This document shows, in pieces, positions 19,043-27,781 of a stretch of 64,000 nt of DNA. The notes beneath the pieces are model-generated. The model was not told where the DNA came from and made no database searches. It saw only the letters and a program-made list of their open reading frames with translations. The position numbers were made by a program, and so were the translations under genes. Source of the stretch: CADEED01 sp963839685 (GTDB taxonomy: Bacteria > Pseudomonadota > Gammaproteobacteria > Steroidobacterales > Steroidobacteraceae). The DNA is taken from positions 9,148 through 73,147 of the forward strand of contig CAWIVS010000016.1 of NCBI GenBank assembly GCA_963839685.1, in the 5' to 3' direction. How positions within the stretch are numbered: position 1 is the stretch's first letter; every line of letters begins with the position of its first letter.

Positions 19043-19837
19043 ATGGTTCAGCTTCAGCCTTTTTTCGCCGTGCCCTTCGGCTTCGCGCAATTGGAGAATT
19101 GCGCGTCGCTGAATGCGGAGCTGCGCGCGTTGTTCCTGCAGCGTGAGGCGGAGGGTGCCAAATACGCCAACCCGCGACCCTACACGCAGCGCAACGCCCA
19201 GGTCTTCGAGAGCAATTTTCAGCTATTCCGGTCGCCGGAGCCCTGCATACAGCAGCTGAAGAATTTCTGCTGGAGCAGCCTGCTGGGAATGATTGCGGAG
19301 CTCACCAAGTACGACGAGGCCACCATGCGCCGCATGGAGATCTACAACGACTGCTGGTTCCACGTGACGCGGCGGGGCGGCTTCTTCGGACTGCACAATC
19401 ATCCGATGGCGAGCTGGTCGGGTGTGTATTGCGTCGAGCCAGGCCGACATGACGCGGACAAGCCCGACAGCGGCATGCTCACCTTCCTGAATCCGGCCAC
19501 GACCAGCGCGATGTACCAGGACGCCGCCACCGCAGGGGTGCGCGGGCCGTTTGGCACAGGAATCCGGTTCGTGAAGTTCGAGCCGGGCCAGCTGGTGTTG
19601 TTTCCGTCGTGGGTGATGCACGACGTCAAAGCCTTCGAAGGAGAAGGCGAGCGGATCACCGTCGCCTTCAACTGCTGGTTCAAGCTGAAGGACGACGCTC
19701 CTCCCAGCCTGATTGCAGTGAACCTGATCAGCTGCCGGAGAGGCAGCCGGGTCCGCGGGTGCAACTTGAGCTGTTGCGCATGCGCTCGCGGAGCTCGTCC
19801 ATCTGTTCGACCTGCAGGCGCAGCTGGGGCTCGGTGA
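19043..19837 (+). CDS. Putative 2-oxoglutarate/Fe(II) oxygenase, TIGR02466 type
   Basis: Starts MVQLQPFFAVPFGFAQLEN at ATG 19043. The double-stranded beta-helix landmarks of the 2OG-FeII_Oxy_5 group are visible: GFFGLHNHPMASWSGVYCVEPG, SGMLTFLNPA, then FEPGQLVLFPSWVMHDV and ERITVAFNCWF. The substrate is not known. As read, the frame runs to 19837 and overlaps the convergent gene ending at 19728 by about 110 bases, with a Cys/Arg-rich tail. Removing one C from CCC at 19703-19705 would end the protein at TGA 19710-19712 (KDDAPPA), which is more natural. It follows the TonB receptor terminator, so it is probably expressed separately. Confidence 0.75.
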   Translation: MVQLQPFFAVPFGFAQLENCASLNAELRALFLQREAEGAKYANPRPYTQRNAQVFESNFQLFRSPEPCIQQLKNFCWSSLLGMIAELTKYDEATMRRMEIYNDCWFHVTRRGGFFGLHNHPMASWSGVYCVEPGRHDADKPDSGMLTFLNPATTSAMYQDAATAGVRGPFGTGIRFVKFEPGQLVLFPSWVMHDVKAFEGEGERITVAFNCWFKLKDDAPPSLIAVNLISCRRGSRVRGCNLSCCACARGARPSVRPAGAAGAR

Positions 19838-20218
19838 TGCACTGCATTCTCGGGAATGGTGCTGCCGATCGGCTTTTCTTTCTTGCAATACATGGTCTCG
19901 CCGTTCTTCTCTACCTTCCGGTAGCTGCGGGCGGCTTCCTGGAATTTCTTCTCCAGGTGTGACGCCGCGTCCGCTTCGGTCTTGGCCTCCGGCGTGAGCT
20001 CGGCGGCGGCTGCCGGGGCGGCGTCGGCTGATGGGCCGGGCTGGCCGCCGGCGCGCGCTGGCGGCCGGGGTGGGGTGGCTCCGCTTGCGGGGCGGCCGCC
20101 GCAGGGGACTCGCGGTCGCGGCAGGAGCCGGCGGGTCGGCCGCACAGGCGGCGCTGGCCATTGCAAGGCTGACGCAGGCGGTCAGTAAGGCGGAACGAAG
20201 CAAGTTGCTGATTACCAT
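19728..20218 (-). CDS. Small exported protein of unknown function, cysteine-containing C-terminus (frameshifts)
   Basis: Signal peptide MVISNLLRSALLTACVSLAMASAACAADPP, then a Pro/Ala-rich linker, a lysine-rich helix (TPEAKTEADAASHLEKKFQ), and a cysteine-bearing end: YRKVEKNGETMYCKKEKPIGSTIPE then MQCITEPQLRLQVEQMDELRERMRNSSSC. Two frame changes are needed, one in the linker near 20080-20130 and one near 19846-19850, each consistent with one extra base. The start is 13 bases after the upstream gene, so it is the last gene of the minus-strand operon. The Tyr-Cys-Lys-Lys-Glu block looks like a conserved periplasmic family, but the function is unknown. Confidence 0.6.
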
Positions 20219-20231
20219 GAGAATCACCCTA

Positions 20232-20733
20232 TTAACGCACGCGCTTGAAGCGCGAAGAACGGCCCCTCTTGTCTGTGAGGCGAAATGTACCAAGGCTGGC
20301 GCGACTTATCGTTACTGAATCTCCAGTTTCGATAGTCAGGCTCGTGTCGGCCTCCTGCTGGCGCCACACCTGGTCGTTGTCGAGCCGCAATTCCACTAGT
20401 CCATTCACGGTGCGACTCAGGGAGACCACCTTGCCCGTGATCTGTTTGAGCTCTTCCCGTTCTGTTTGGTTCTGGGGGTCCGGAGGTGACGCTATGGCCG
20501 GGCTGCCACCAAACATATTCTCCGGGGACAGCGAGGCGTCCGTGGCCGCTCCGGACTCGACATGGGCCACGGCCTTGTCATAGCAGGCCAGCCTTTCGGA
20601 ATCCCTGAGCAGTGACTTGCAGGCCCGGATGGGTTGCGGGAGGGTGTCGGCGGCGTGGCTGCCCTGCATCGAACAGGATCGCGCCGGCGAGGACCCCGGC
20701 GACGGGGTTTTTCATCAGTGTCTTGCTGTTCAT
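20232..20733 (-). CDS. Exported conserved protein with ERLACYD motif (one frameshift)
   Basis: ATG 20733 overlaps the AspH stop (ATGA) and starts a signal segment (MNSKTLMKNPVAGVLAGAILF). After one extra base at about 20669-20672 it continues MQGSHAADTLPQPIRACKSLLRDSERLACYDKAV. The ERLACYD motif recurs in many small gammaproteobacterial envelope proteins. The C-terminal half (ITGKVVSLSRTVNGLVELRLDNDQVWRQQ... GDSVTISRASLGTFRLTDKRGR) looks like a small beta-barrel domain. Function unknown. Placed between the hydroxylase and another exported protein, with coupled or near-coupled spacing on both sides. Confidence 0.65.
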
Positions 20734-22032
20734 CCTTCGCTTCCGGAGATGGTCACTTCGTCGCGATAGTAGTCCTTGATAGCCGGTACGGCCGTTCGGA
20801 TCAGCTCGCGTTCGCCGCGCGTCAGCGCGGGGTGCCAGGTGTCGAATATGAGTAAGGCTCGCGGAACATCACTATCGTTCCAGGCCTCGTGTTCGATCGT
20901 GTCGTCGAACACCCACGCCTGTCGTTCGCGCCATTCGCGCGTCTCTGATCCCACGCGGAACCGGCAACCCGCGGGCACCACCAGCGGCAAGTGCACGATG
21001 AGCCGCGAGTTGGTGACTCCGCAATGCGGCGGAATGTGCGACTTGCGGTCCAGGATGGAAAAGAATGCCGTCGGCGCGTAGCCCGGAACGTCGGCCGTGG
21101 GCGCCCGTGCGAGCAACTCGGCGGTGCGCGGACAACGATCCGCATGCGCATCGACACGTGCACCGTCACGCCACAGGAAGAACGCGCTCCAGCGGCGCGA
21201 CTTGTTCAACTCCGCCCACTGGTCGAGCGGGTAAGCCTTCGGGATAGTCGATGTACGGCACGATGCCGGCGGAGTCCTCGCGCATCACGCGTTCGAATTC
21301 GGCGCGGATTTCGCCACTCGCGGCCTCGAACTCGGCGAGCCAGGGAAAATCCGCACGGTTGTAGAACTCGTATTCCGGCAGCTTCGGCACGTGCAGGAAG
21401 GTCGGCTGCGGGTGGAAGATGCGCCGCTTGCCGAGGAAGGCCGCGAGGCCGTGATCGACACGTTCGAGCTCGGCCGCGGCGAATTGGTGGCGCACGCCGG
21501 TCACGCGCGCCTCGATATGCTTCTCGACCGCCGCGTCGTTGCTACGCACCACCTCCAACGCGCGGTTGACCAGCTCGCGCAGGAAATTCGGCAGGCGCGT
21601 GTTCGGAGACAGCGTCTGCAGTGCATTCTGGTAGATCTTGGCGGCGGCCTTGGGTTTACCCAGGAGCTCGAGCAGCTCGGCCTTCTTGAGTAGCGCGATC
21701 AGGTGCCGCGGCTCGAGCTTGAGCACCTGCGCCAGCGCCTGCTCCTCCGCATCCCGCAGCGCAAGCGCGCGCAGCGTGGTGGCGAGATTCATCCACAGCG
21801 AAGGATTACGCGGATCGGCCTGCGTGGCCTGTTCGAGCAGTTCGCGCGCGCGCGCGGCATTGCCGGACTGCAGCAGTTCGATGGCACGTGCGTTGAGCAC
21901 CAGCGGGTGACTGCCCGAGATGCTCTCCGCACGCGCCAGCAGGCGCTGCGCCTCTTCGCGCTGTCCAGCGGCCTGTGCCTTCTCGGCCTGCTGGATCAGT
22001 CCACGAAGCAGCGTTTCGTCGTTGGCTGCCAA
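20730..22032 (-). CDS. TPR-aspartyl/asparaginyl beta-hydroxylase (one frameshift)
   Basis: About 430 residues. The N-terminal half is a TPR array (residues about 5-150, e.g. NPSLWMNLATTLRALALRDAEE). The C-terminal Asp_Arg_Hydrox domain has PEYEFYNRADFPWLAEFE, RWSAFFLWRDG, SHIPPHCGVTNSRLIVHLPL and QAWVFDDTIEHEAWN; the two underlined-type histidines (HCG and EHE) are the expected Fe(II) ligands. The frame changes at about 21235-21238, where dropping one G joins DYPE to AYPLDQWAELNKSRRW. Start TTG 22032 lies five bases after the ompA stop, implying coupling; no ATG is available. Predicted 2OG-dependent hydroxylation of a protein or peptide. Confidence 0.8.
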
Positions 22033-22037
22033 CCGCG

Positions 22038-23234
22038 TCAGTTCAGCGCACGCAACACAACGCGACGATTTTGCTGTCGGCCATCGTCGGTGTCGTTGCT
22101 GGCAATCGGTTCGGTCTCACCGTAACCGCGCGAGGTGAGCGTATTGCTGACACCGCCCTCTCGCAGGTACTTGAGCACCGACTCCGCGCGCCGCGCCGAA
22201 AGATCCAGGTTATACGCATCGGAACCGCGGCTGTCGGTGTGACCCGCCACTTCGATGTTGACCTCCGGGTAACGCTTGAGCGTGGCGATCGCGTTCTCGA
22301 GGACCGGGATGCTCTCCGGCAGCAGCTCCGCACTGTTGCTGGCGAATTTCACACCTTGCAGCAGCAGTTCGCGGTCGAATGGACAGCCGACGTTGTTGAC
22401 GCGGGAGCCCGGCGGCGAGTTGGGGCACTGGTCCACGCTGTTCAGGATGCCGTCGCCGTCATCGTCACCGTCGACTTCGCAGCCCACGGCATCGACCTTC
22501 TTGCCGGCGGGAGTCCCGGGGCACTTGTCGGTCTCATTGACGACCCCGTCACCATCATCGTCTTGTGGCAGCGGACAGCCGGCCGAATCGACCGGCGTCC
22601 CCGCCGCGGTGCCGGGGCACTTGTCGAGATCGTCGTTGACGCCGTCGCCATCGGTGTCCACCGGCTGGCGCACGACCGTGCCGCCCCAGTTGTACTGAAG
22701 ACCGAGGCCGGCCACATAGTCGACCGCATCTGAAAAGCTTTCGTCGTCAGACAGGCCGCGACGCGCACCGAGGTCGGCGCGTAACTGCATCGAGCTGCCG
22801 TCGTCGCGCGTCGAGCCGAGGTCGATGAGCAGGCCGCCGCCAAACAGCGCCGCGAGGTTATCCTCGTCGGTACCCGGTTTGAGAATGCTCTTCACCCGTC
22901 CGAGGCCGAGGCTCAGAAAGGGGTTCACGCGGCCGTCACGGTAGAACACGCGCTTGGTGGACAGGGCAAAACCCTGCAGTTCGAGTGAGTCACCGCCGGC
23001 GCGATCATGCTCGGAACCAAACACGCTGAGTTCGACGTCCCAGTTCGCGTTGACCGTCCGGCCGAAGGCGAGGGTCACTCCAACATCGTCGTCAGCGCTG
23101 CGCGCGTCGTCGAGCCACAGGGCGTTCACCGAGGGGGCGATATACCAGCTGCCAGGAGGCGCGCCCGCAGAGGCGGCAGCTGCCGTCAATGCCGCAATGC
23201 AAACACCCAGCACCAGGGTTCCGATTCTTTTCAT
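22038..23234 (-). CDS. OmpA-family outer-membrane protein with calcium-binding TSP3-type repeats
   Basis: 398 residues. Signal peptide MKRIGTLVLGVCIAALTAAAASAG, an N-terminal eight-strand-like barrel (about 28-190), three Asp-rich thrombospondin type 3 repeats (TDGDGVNDDLDKCPGT, DDGDGVVNETDKCPGT, DDGDGILNSVDQCPNS) and a C-terminal OmpA domain (FASNSAELLPESIPVLENA, VAGHTDSRGSDAYNLDLSARRAESV, QQNRRVVLRAL) that binds peptidoglycan. ATG 23234 has a GGGAGA ribosome site. It lies 71 bases after the DUF192 gene, and the AspH start follows its stop by 5 bases, so it is part of the minus-strand run. Confidence 0.9.
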   Translation of the reverse strand: MKRIGTLVLGVCIAALTAAAASAGAPPGSWYIAPSVNALWLDDARSADDDVGVTLAFGRTVNANWDVELSVFGSEHDRAGGDSLELQGFALSTKRVFYRDGRVNPFLSLGLGRVKSILKPGTDEDNLAALFGGGLLIDLGSTRDDGSSMQLRADLGARRGLSDDESFSDAVDYVAGLGLQYNWGGTVVRQPVDTDGDGVNDDLDKCPGTAAGTPVDSAGCPLPQDDDGDGVVNETDKCPGTPAGKKVDAVGCEVDGDDDGDGILNSVDQCPNSPPGSRVNNVGCPFDRELLLQGVKFASNSAELLPESIPVLENAIATLKRYPEVNIEVAGHTDSRGSDAYNLDLSARRAESVLKYLREGGVSNTLTSRGYGETEPIASNDTDDGRQQNRRVVLRALN

Positions 23235-23305
23235 GGGTTTTTCTCCCTAGCGATTGGCCCGGGATGATAGCCGAGCCCTAATGGGGGCGGTAATCGTCCA
23301 ATGGC

Positions 23306-23824
23306 CTAGCGGATCGCGAGCGCGGCGTGACTGACTTGCTGTCCTGGATGCAGCCCAAGCCGCTTCGCCTCGCCACCGGCAATCTCGAGCACCGCGCGGG
23401 CGGGTGCGTTACTGCGGATCAGGTCGAGCGAATGCGGGGTGGTCTGTTCGACGATCTGCTGGATGTGGCCACTGTCATCGATGAACACCATGTCGAGCGG
23501 GATGTAGGTGTTCTTCATCCACATGCTGATGGCGCGCGGCGGATCGTGCACGAACAGCATGCCGCGCGTGGCCGGCAGCGAACGCACGAACATCAGTCCC
23601 TGGGCCTGGCGCTGCGGAGTGTCCGCCAGCCATACGGTGAGAGTGTGTTTCACCTTGCGGCCGTCGGCCTTTCCGTCACCCACAATAGTGAGTGTGCCGC
23701 TGGGAAACGCAGCGAGGTCTTCGAGCGGCGCAATCTGCGCGCGCGCCTGTGGCAGGAATGCCAGCGCCAGTGCGCAAGAACACACCAGGCGCAAACGGCG
23801 CAGGTTTTCAAAGTTTCGCGTCAT
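23306..23824 (-). CDS. Exported DUF192 family protein
   Basis: 172 residues from ATG 23824, with a signal peptide (cleavage near PQARAQ) and the DUF192 fold: RQAQGLMFVRSLPATRGMLFVHDPPRAISMWMKNTYIPLDMVFID, then VLEIAGGEAKRLGLHPGQQV. DUF192 proteins are small periplasmic proteins of undefined function. The start lies inside the 3' end of the preceding gene (17-base overlap), indicating translational coupling. Confidence 0.85.
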   Translation of the reverse strand: MTRNFENLRRLRLVCSCALALAFLPQARAQIAPLEDLAAFPSGTLTIVGDGKADGRKVKHTLTVWLADTPQRQAQGLMFVRSLPATRGMLFVHDPPRAISMWMKNTYIPLDMVFIDDSGHIQQIVEQTTPHSLDLIRSNAPARAVLEIAGGEAKRLGLHPGQQVSHAALAIR

Positions 23825-24431
23825 CTCTGGCACGGCGATCATCGTCGCCGAATTCGACCCGCCCTGCAAAATCGAAGCTGGTGAGGAACACACGTTCGTC
23901 GCGAGACAGACTGGTCGCGGGTCCCAGACAGAAACCACGTGCCACCACCCGGTACACGGCCCGACCGGGGCCCAGCACTTCGACGCGTTCCTGGGTCAGC
24001 GAATCGATGGTGCACTTGTCATCGCCCTGGGTAGCGAAGATGCGGCGCTCGCCTTCGAACAGGATGGTGACATTGGTGCGGAGCGTCTGACCGTCGCCAC
24101 CTTCACCGACTCCCGCGATGCCGAATACCAGCCGGAGCCGATGGCCATCGGCGCGCGGCGGTCCGCCGATGCTGACGCGCACCCCATTGCTGCCGTACTT
24201 TCCAGGGGGCCGCGGGCCACCTTCGCACTGCATCTCGGCGTTGGCCCAGTTCAGGTCGAGGTCGAGTGCGCCGCGCATGCGCGCGCGCAGGTATCCGCCG
24301 CCGACCGCAAAGCAGCCCGTGGTCGTGTCCGTTGCCGACTGGGCCGCTGGTTTTGCAGGTGGCGAGGCTGTGGCGATGTCAGCAAATGACAGCGTTGCGA
24401 CCAAGGCCACGACGCATGCTCGATGAGGCAT
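23808..24431 (-). CDS. Exported protein of unknown function
   Basis: 207 residues with a signal peptide (MPHRACVVALVATLSFADIATA) and a beta-rich body with four cysteines (TGCFAV, EMQCEGG, DDKCTID, GFCLGP), which could form periplasmic disulfides. I recognise no family. It is the first gene of the minus-strand run ending at 19728 and overlaps the DUF192 start. The start ATG 24431 is 46 bases from the divergent glgC start, so both promoters share a very short interval. Confidence 0.65.
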   Translation of the reverse strand: MPHRACVVALVATLSFADIATASPPAKPAAQSATDTTTGCFAVGGGYLRARMRGALDLDLNWANAEMQCEGGPRPPGKYGSNGVRVSIGGPPRADGHRLRLVFGIAGVGEGGDGQTLRTNVTILFEGERRIFATQGDDKCTIDSLTQERVEVLGPGRAVYRVVARGFCLGPATSLSRDERVFLTSFDFAGRVEFGDDDRRARDDAKL

Positions 24432-24453
24432 GCGTCTACGGTAGCACGGGCCC

Positions 24454-24459
24454 TATACT
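24454..24459 (+). promoter_or_regulatory. Possible -10 element of glgC
   Basis: TATACT at 24454-24459 lies 18 bases before the glgC ATG, followed by an A-rich stretch and GAGGA at the ribosome site. No good -35 sequence is seen at 17 bases spacing, so the assignment is weak. Confidence 0.3.
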
Positions 24460-24477
24460 GCAAAAAAAGAGGACCCA

Positions 24478-25749
24478 ATGGCCAAACGCCCGGCACGCGC
24501 AACATCTGGTCGCTACGTCAGCCGCCTCACCAGCGGCACCCTTGCCGTGATCATGGCCGGCGGACGCGGTGAACGCCTCAAGGGACTCACCGAGCATCGC
24601 GCCAAACCCGCGACGCCCTTCGGTGGCAAATTCCGCATCATCGATTTCGTGCTTTCGAATTGCGTGAATTCGGGCATCCGCCAGATCACGGTGCTCACGC
24701 AGTACAAGGCGCAGTCACTGATCCAGCACATCCATCGCGGCTGGGGCTACATGCGCGGCGAGTTTGGCGAGTTCGTCGAGGTGATTCCCGCGCAGCAGAA
24801 AATAGGCAGCCACTGGTATCGCGGCACGTCCGATGCGGTGTACCAGAACATCGACGTCATGCATTCGCACCGCCCGAAGCACGTGCTGGTGCTGGCCGGT
24901 GATCACATCTACAAGATGGATTACGGTCCAATGATCGCCTACCACGTGGAGAAGGGCGCCGACATCACGGTGGGCGTGGTGGAAGTGTCGATCGCCGATG
25001 CCCGCGAATTCGGCGTGCTCACGGTCACCGAATGGAATCGCGTCACGCGTTTCGTCGAAAAATCGCCGACACCCGATCCCATGCCGGGGCGCACCGACGT
25101 GGCGCTCGCCTCCATGGGCATCTATGTATTCAATCCGGAACTGCTCGAGAAATTGCTCATCGCCGATGCGGCGGATGAGAAATCCAAGCACGATTTCGGG
25201 CGCAACATCGTGCCCGATGCCATCGAGAAGCTGCAGGTCTTTGCCTATCCGTTTCGGGACGTTAAGACGCGTGCGCAGTCTTATTGGCGCGATGTTGGAA
25301 CAATCGATGCTTTTTATGAAGCCAATCTCGAGTTGGTCTGGGTCAATCCCGAGTTGAACATCTACGACGAGGACTGGCCGATCTGGACCTACCAGGCGCA
25401 GACGCCACCGGCCAAGTTCGTGCTCGACGAAGACGGCCGCCGGGGAGTCGCCATCAATTCGCTGGTGTCGGGCGGCGCCATCATCTCGGGCGCCACGGTG
25501 CGCGAATCACTGCTGTTCTCGGGAGTTCGCGTCGAGGAGCGTTCCGTCGTGGAGCGCTCGGTGATCCTGCCCGACGTGCGCATCGGCCAGAACTGCCAGG
25601 TGCGCAACGCCATCATCGATGAGGGTTGCGAACTCGCGGGTGGCACACGCATCGGATTCGACCGAGGCGAAGACTCGAAGCGCTTCCTCGTCACCGAGAA
25701 GGGCGTGGTGCTGGTGACGCCCGACATGCTCGTTCATGGGCACCCGTGA
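24478..25749 (+). CDS. glgC: Glucose-1-phosphate adenylyltransferase
   Basis: 423 residues, intact. Makes ADP-glucose from ATP and glucose-1-phosphate, the committed step of bacterial glycogen synthesis. Seen: nucleotide-binding loop VIMAGGRGERLKGLTEHRAKPATPFGG, the FRIIDFVLSNCVNSGI segment, LAGDHIYKMDY, the sugar-phosphate region FVEKS, and the left-handed beta-helix C-terminal domain (GGAIISGATV, VRIGQNCQV). Start ATG with GAGGA upstream. The lipoprotein gene overlaps its last 14 bases. glgA is nearby but on the opposite strand, so the two are not co-transcribed. Confidence 0.95.
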   Translation: MAKRPARATSGRYVSRLTSGTLAVIMAGGRGERLKGLTEHRAKPATPFGGKFRIIDFVLSNCVNSGIRQITVLTQYKAQSLIQHIHRGWGYMRGEFGEFVEVIPAQQKIGSHWYRGTSDAVYQNIDVMHSHRPKHVLVLAGDHIYKMDYGPMIAYHVEKGADITVGVVEVSIADAREFGVLTVTEWNRVTRFVEKSPTPDPMPGRTDVALASMGIYVFNPELLEKLLIADAADEKSKHDFGRNIVPDAIEKLQVFAYPFRDVKTRAQSYWRDVGTIDAFYEANLELVWVNPELNIYDEDWPIWTYQAQTPPAKFVLDEDGRRGVAINSLVSGGAIISGATVRESLLFSGVRVEERSVVERSVILPDVRIGQNCQVRNAIIDEGCELAGGTRIGFDRGEDSKRFLVTEKGVVLVTPDMLVHGHP

Positions 25750-26203
25750 CCTGATGCGGCGTGCCGGGCGCGGCCTGGCGCTTCTGCCGTTGCTGGTGCT
25801 TTCGGGTTGCGCCTCGACTCTGGATCTCGAGCCTCCGAAATTGTCGGTGGTGTCGATGAAGATGCAGAGCGCCGACCTGTTTTCGCAGCGGCTCAACGTG
25901 CGCATGCGCGTGATGAATCCCAACGCGCGCGAGTTGCCAATCAAGGCCATCAAGTACCGCATCGAGGTCAACGGGACAGAACTCGCCCAGGGCCTGGCGG
26001 ATATCCCTTTCGTGGTGCCGGCGCAGGGTGAAGCCGACTTCGACCTGCCGGTGACCGCGAATCTCGCCAGCCTGCTTCCGAAACTGCTGTCGGGCCGCGG
26101 GTCCGGGACGCTGGATTACCGGCTGGTCGGCGACGTGAGCCTATCCAGCGGTTTTCTGCGGCGCATTCCCTTCGATGAGCGTGGCAGCGTCAAGCTGAAG
26201 TAA
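25736..26203 (+). CDS. LEA-2 / WHy-domain lipoprotein
   Basis: 155 residues. A lipoprotein signal ends in the lipobox LSGC (about residue 25), followed by one LEA type-2 domain: LNVRMRVMNPNARELPIKAIKYRIEVNGTELAQG and PFVVPAQGEADFDLPVTANL. Such domains are linked to desiccation and stress in plants and are common in proteobacterial lipoproteins of unknown role. It begins inside glgC (14-base overlap) and ends 62 bases inside the 3' end of convergent glgA, so all three genes are physically interlocked. Confidence 0.8.
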   Translation: MGTRDLMRRAGRGLALLPLLVLSGCASTLDLEPPKLSVVSMKMQSADLFSQRLNVRMRVMNPNARELPIKAIKYRIEVNGTELAQGLADIPFVVPAQGEADFDLPVTANLASLLPKLLSGRGSGTLDYRLVGDVSLSSGFLRRIPFDERGSVKLK

Positions 26204-27679
26204 TTCGGCAAACAGCTTCAGGTACTCGTTTGATTGCGTTTCCCACGAGAAGTCCTGGCGCATGGCGTTCTGCACGATGCGTTCCCAGAGCGCGACATCC
26301 GGGAACCATTGCATCGCGATGTCGAGCGCCCAGGTCATGGCGCCGGCGTCGAAATCATTGAAGACGATGCCCGTGCCGGCACCGGTCGCCGGATCGAAGT
26401 GAATGACCGAATCGGCGAGGCCGCCGGTGCGTCGCACGATCGGAACCGTGCCATAGCGCAGGCTGTACATCTGGTTGAGCCCGCAAGGCTCGTACTGCGA
26501 GGGCATCAGGAATATGTCGCTGGATGCCTCGATCCAATGCGCCAGCGCCTCGTCGTAACCGCCGAAAAACATCGCGAGTCCGCGATGGCGTTCGGCCAGG
26601 CCCCTGAAGAAATCCTGGTATTTCGCATCGCCGCTGCCGAGGATCGCCACGCGCACGTCGTGGTTTTGCAGCAGCTTTGGCAGGGTGTCGATCAGCAGAT
26701 CGAATCCCTTCTGCGGGGTGAGCCGGCTGACGATGCCGAACAGTGGCACCCGGCCCGAGGTGGGGCGCAGGTTTTGGCGCAACAGGAAATTGCGCTTGAG
26801 CTCCGACTTCTTCACGAGTTCCTGCGGTCCGAAGTGGATCGGCAGGTAGGAATCGCGCCGCGGGTCCCATTCCTCGTAATCGACGCCATTGAGGATGCCG
26901 TGTACTGCCTGGCCGCGCGAGGCCAGGGCCTGTTCCATGCCCATCCCGTAACGCGGCGTGGTGATCTCGCGCGCGTAGGTGGGGCTCACGGTCGTCACCG
27001 CATCGGCGTGCAGGATGCCCTGCTTGAGCGCGTTGATCCGGCCGGCCTTGAGGTCGTCCTGGTGAAGTAGATAGGCGTCCGGCCCGAGGTCGAGATCGGT
27101 GAGGTCTTTGGCGCTGAAATCGCCCTGGTAACCGATGTTGTGGATGGTGAGCACCGAGCGGGTTGCCGCGAACAGCGGATCCTGCCGGTAGTTCGAGCGC
27201 AGCCACAACGGCGCGAAGGCCGCGTGCCAGTCGTGCGAGTGCACTATGTGCGGGCGGAAATTCATGCGCCGGCAGCATTCCAGCGCGGCGCGGGTCAGGA
27301 CCAGGAAACGACGGTGTTCATCGGCGTCGCCGGTGTACAGCGAGGGACGGGCATAGAGCCCGTCGGACTCGATCAGATATACGTTCGTCGAAGAAGTGGC
27401 GTTGGTGGGTGTGCCCGGCAGCTGCGTGCGCCATATGTCGACGCTGTATTCATGACGCCCGATGACGATGCGCAGCCCCTGCAGCGACTCGACCCGGGTG
27501 GCCTCGATGCGGTCGCGCCGGATCTGCGCGTAGAAGGGGACAAACAGCCGCACGTCGTGACCCCGGGCCGTGAGCTGGCGTGACAGCGCGCTCGCGACGT
27601 CGGCGAGACCACCGGTCTTGGCGAGGGGCACGACTTCCGAGGCGATGGCACAGATCGACAGTTTCACGGCGGCGGGCAT
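26141..27679 (-). CDS. glgA: Glycogen synthase (ADP-glucose dependent)
   Basis: 512 residues, GT5 family. Extends alpha-1,4-glucan from ADP-glucose. Landmarks: SEVVPLAKTGGLADVASALSRQL (the KTGGL sugar-nucleotide loop), HSHDWHAAFAPLWL, TIHNIGYQGDF, GILNGVDYEEWDP, FGIVSRLTPQKGFDLLI, MPSQYEPCGLNQMYSLRYGTVPIVRRTGGLADSV. Intact. The start ATG 27679 lacks an obvious ribosome site; a GTG four codons in is possible. Its 3' end overlaps the convergent lipoprotein gene by 63 bases. Confidence 0.95.
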   Translation of the reverse strand: MPAAVKLSICAIASEVVPLAKTGGLADVASALSRQLTARGHDVRLFVPFYAQIRRDRIEATRVESLQGLRIVIGRHEYSVDIWRTQLPGTPTNATSSTNVYLIESDGLYARPSLYTGDADEHRRFLVLTRAALECCRRMNFRPHIVHSHDWHAAFAPLWLRSNYRQDPLFAATRSVLTIHNIGYQGDFSAKDLTDLDLGPDAYLLHQDDLKAGRINALKQGILHADAVTTVSPTYAREITTPRYGMGMEQALASRGQAVHGILNGVDYEEWDPRRDSYLPIHFGPQELVKKSELKRNFLLRQNLRPTSGRVPLFGIVSRLTPQKGFDLLIDTLPKLLQNHDVRVAILGSGDAKYQDFFRGLAERHRGLAMFFGGYDEALAHWIEASSDIFLMPSQYEPCGLNQMYSLRYGTVPIVRRTGGLADSVIHFDPATGAGTGIVFNDFDAGAMTWALDIAMQWFPDVALWERIVQNAMRQDFSWETQSNEYLKLFAELLQLDAATLIEGNAPQKTAG

Positions 27680-27781
27680 TCTAGCGACTAGTTGCGGCTG
27701 GTAGCATGGTCAGGGCACCGTCATACGGGTTTGGTGGGCCCCATGAAGCCTGTGTGGCGGTGTCCTAAAGGTCTCCTTCCC

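Noticed and set aside
22440..22680. Tandem Asp-rich repeats as a possible DNA repeat or CRISPR-like array
   Set aside because: They are the TSP3-type calcium-binding repeats of the OmpA protein; units are degenerate at DNA level and coding.
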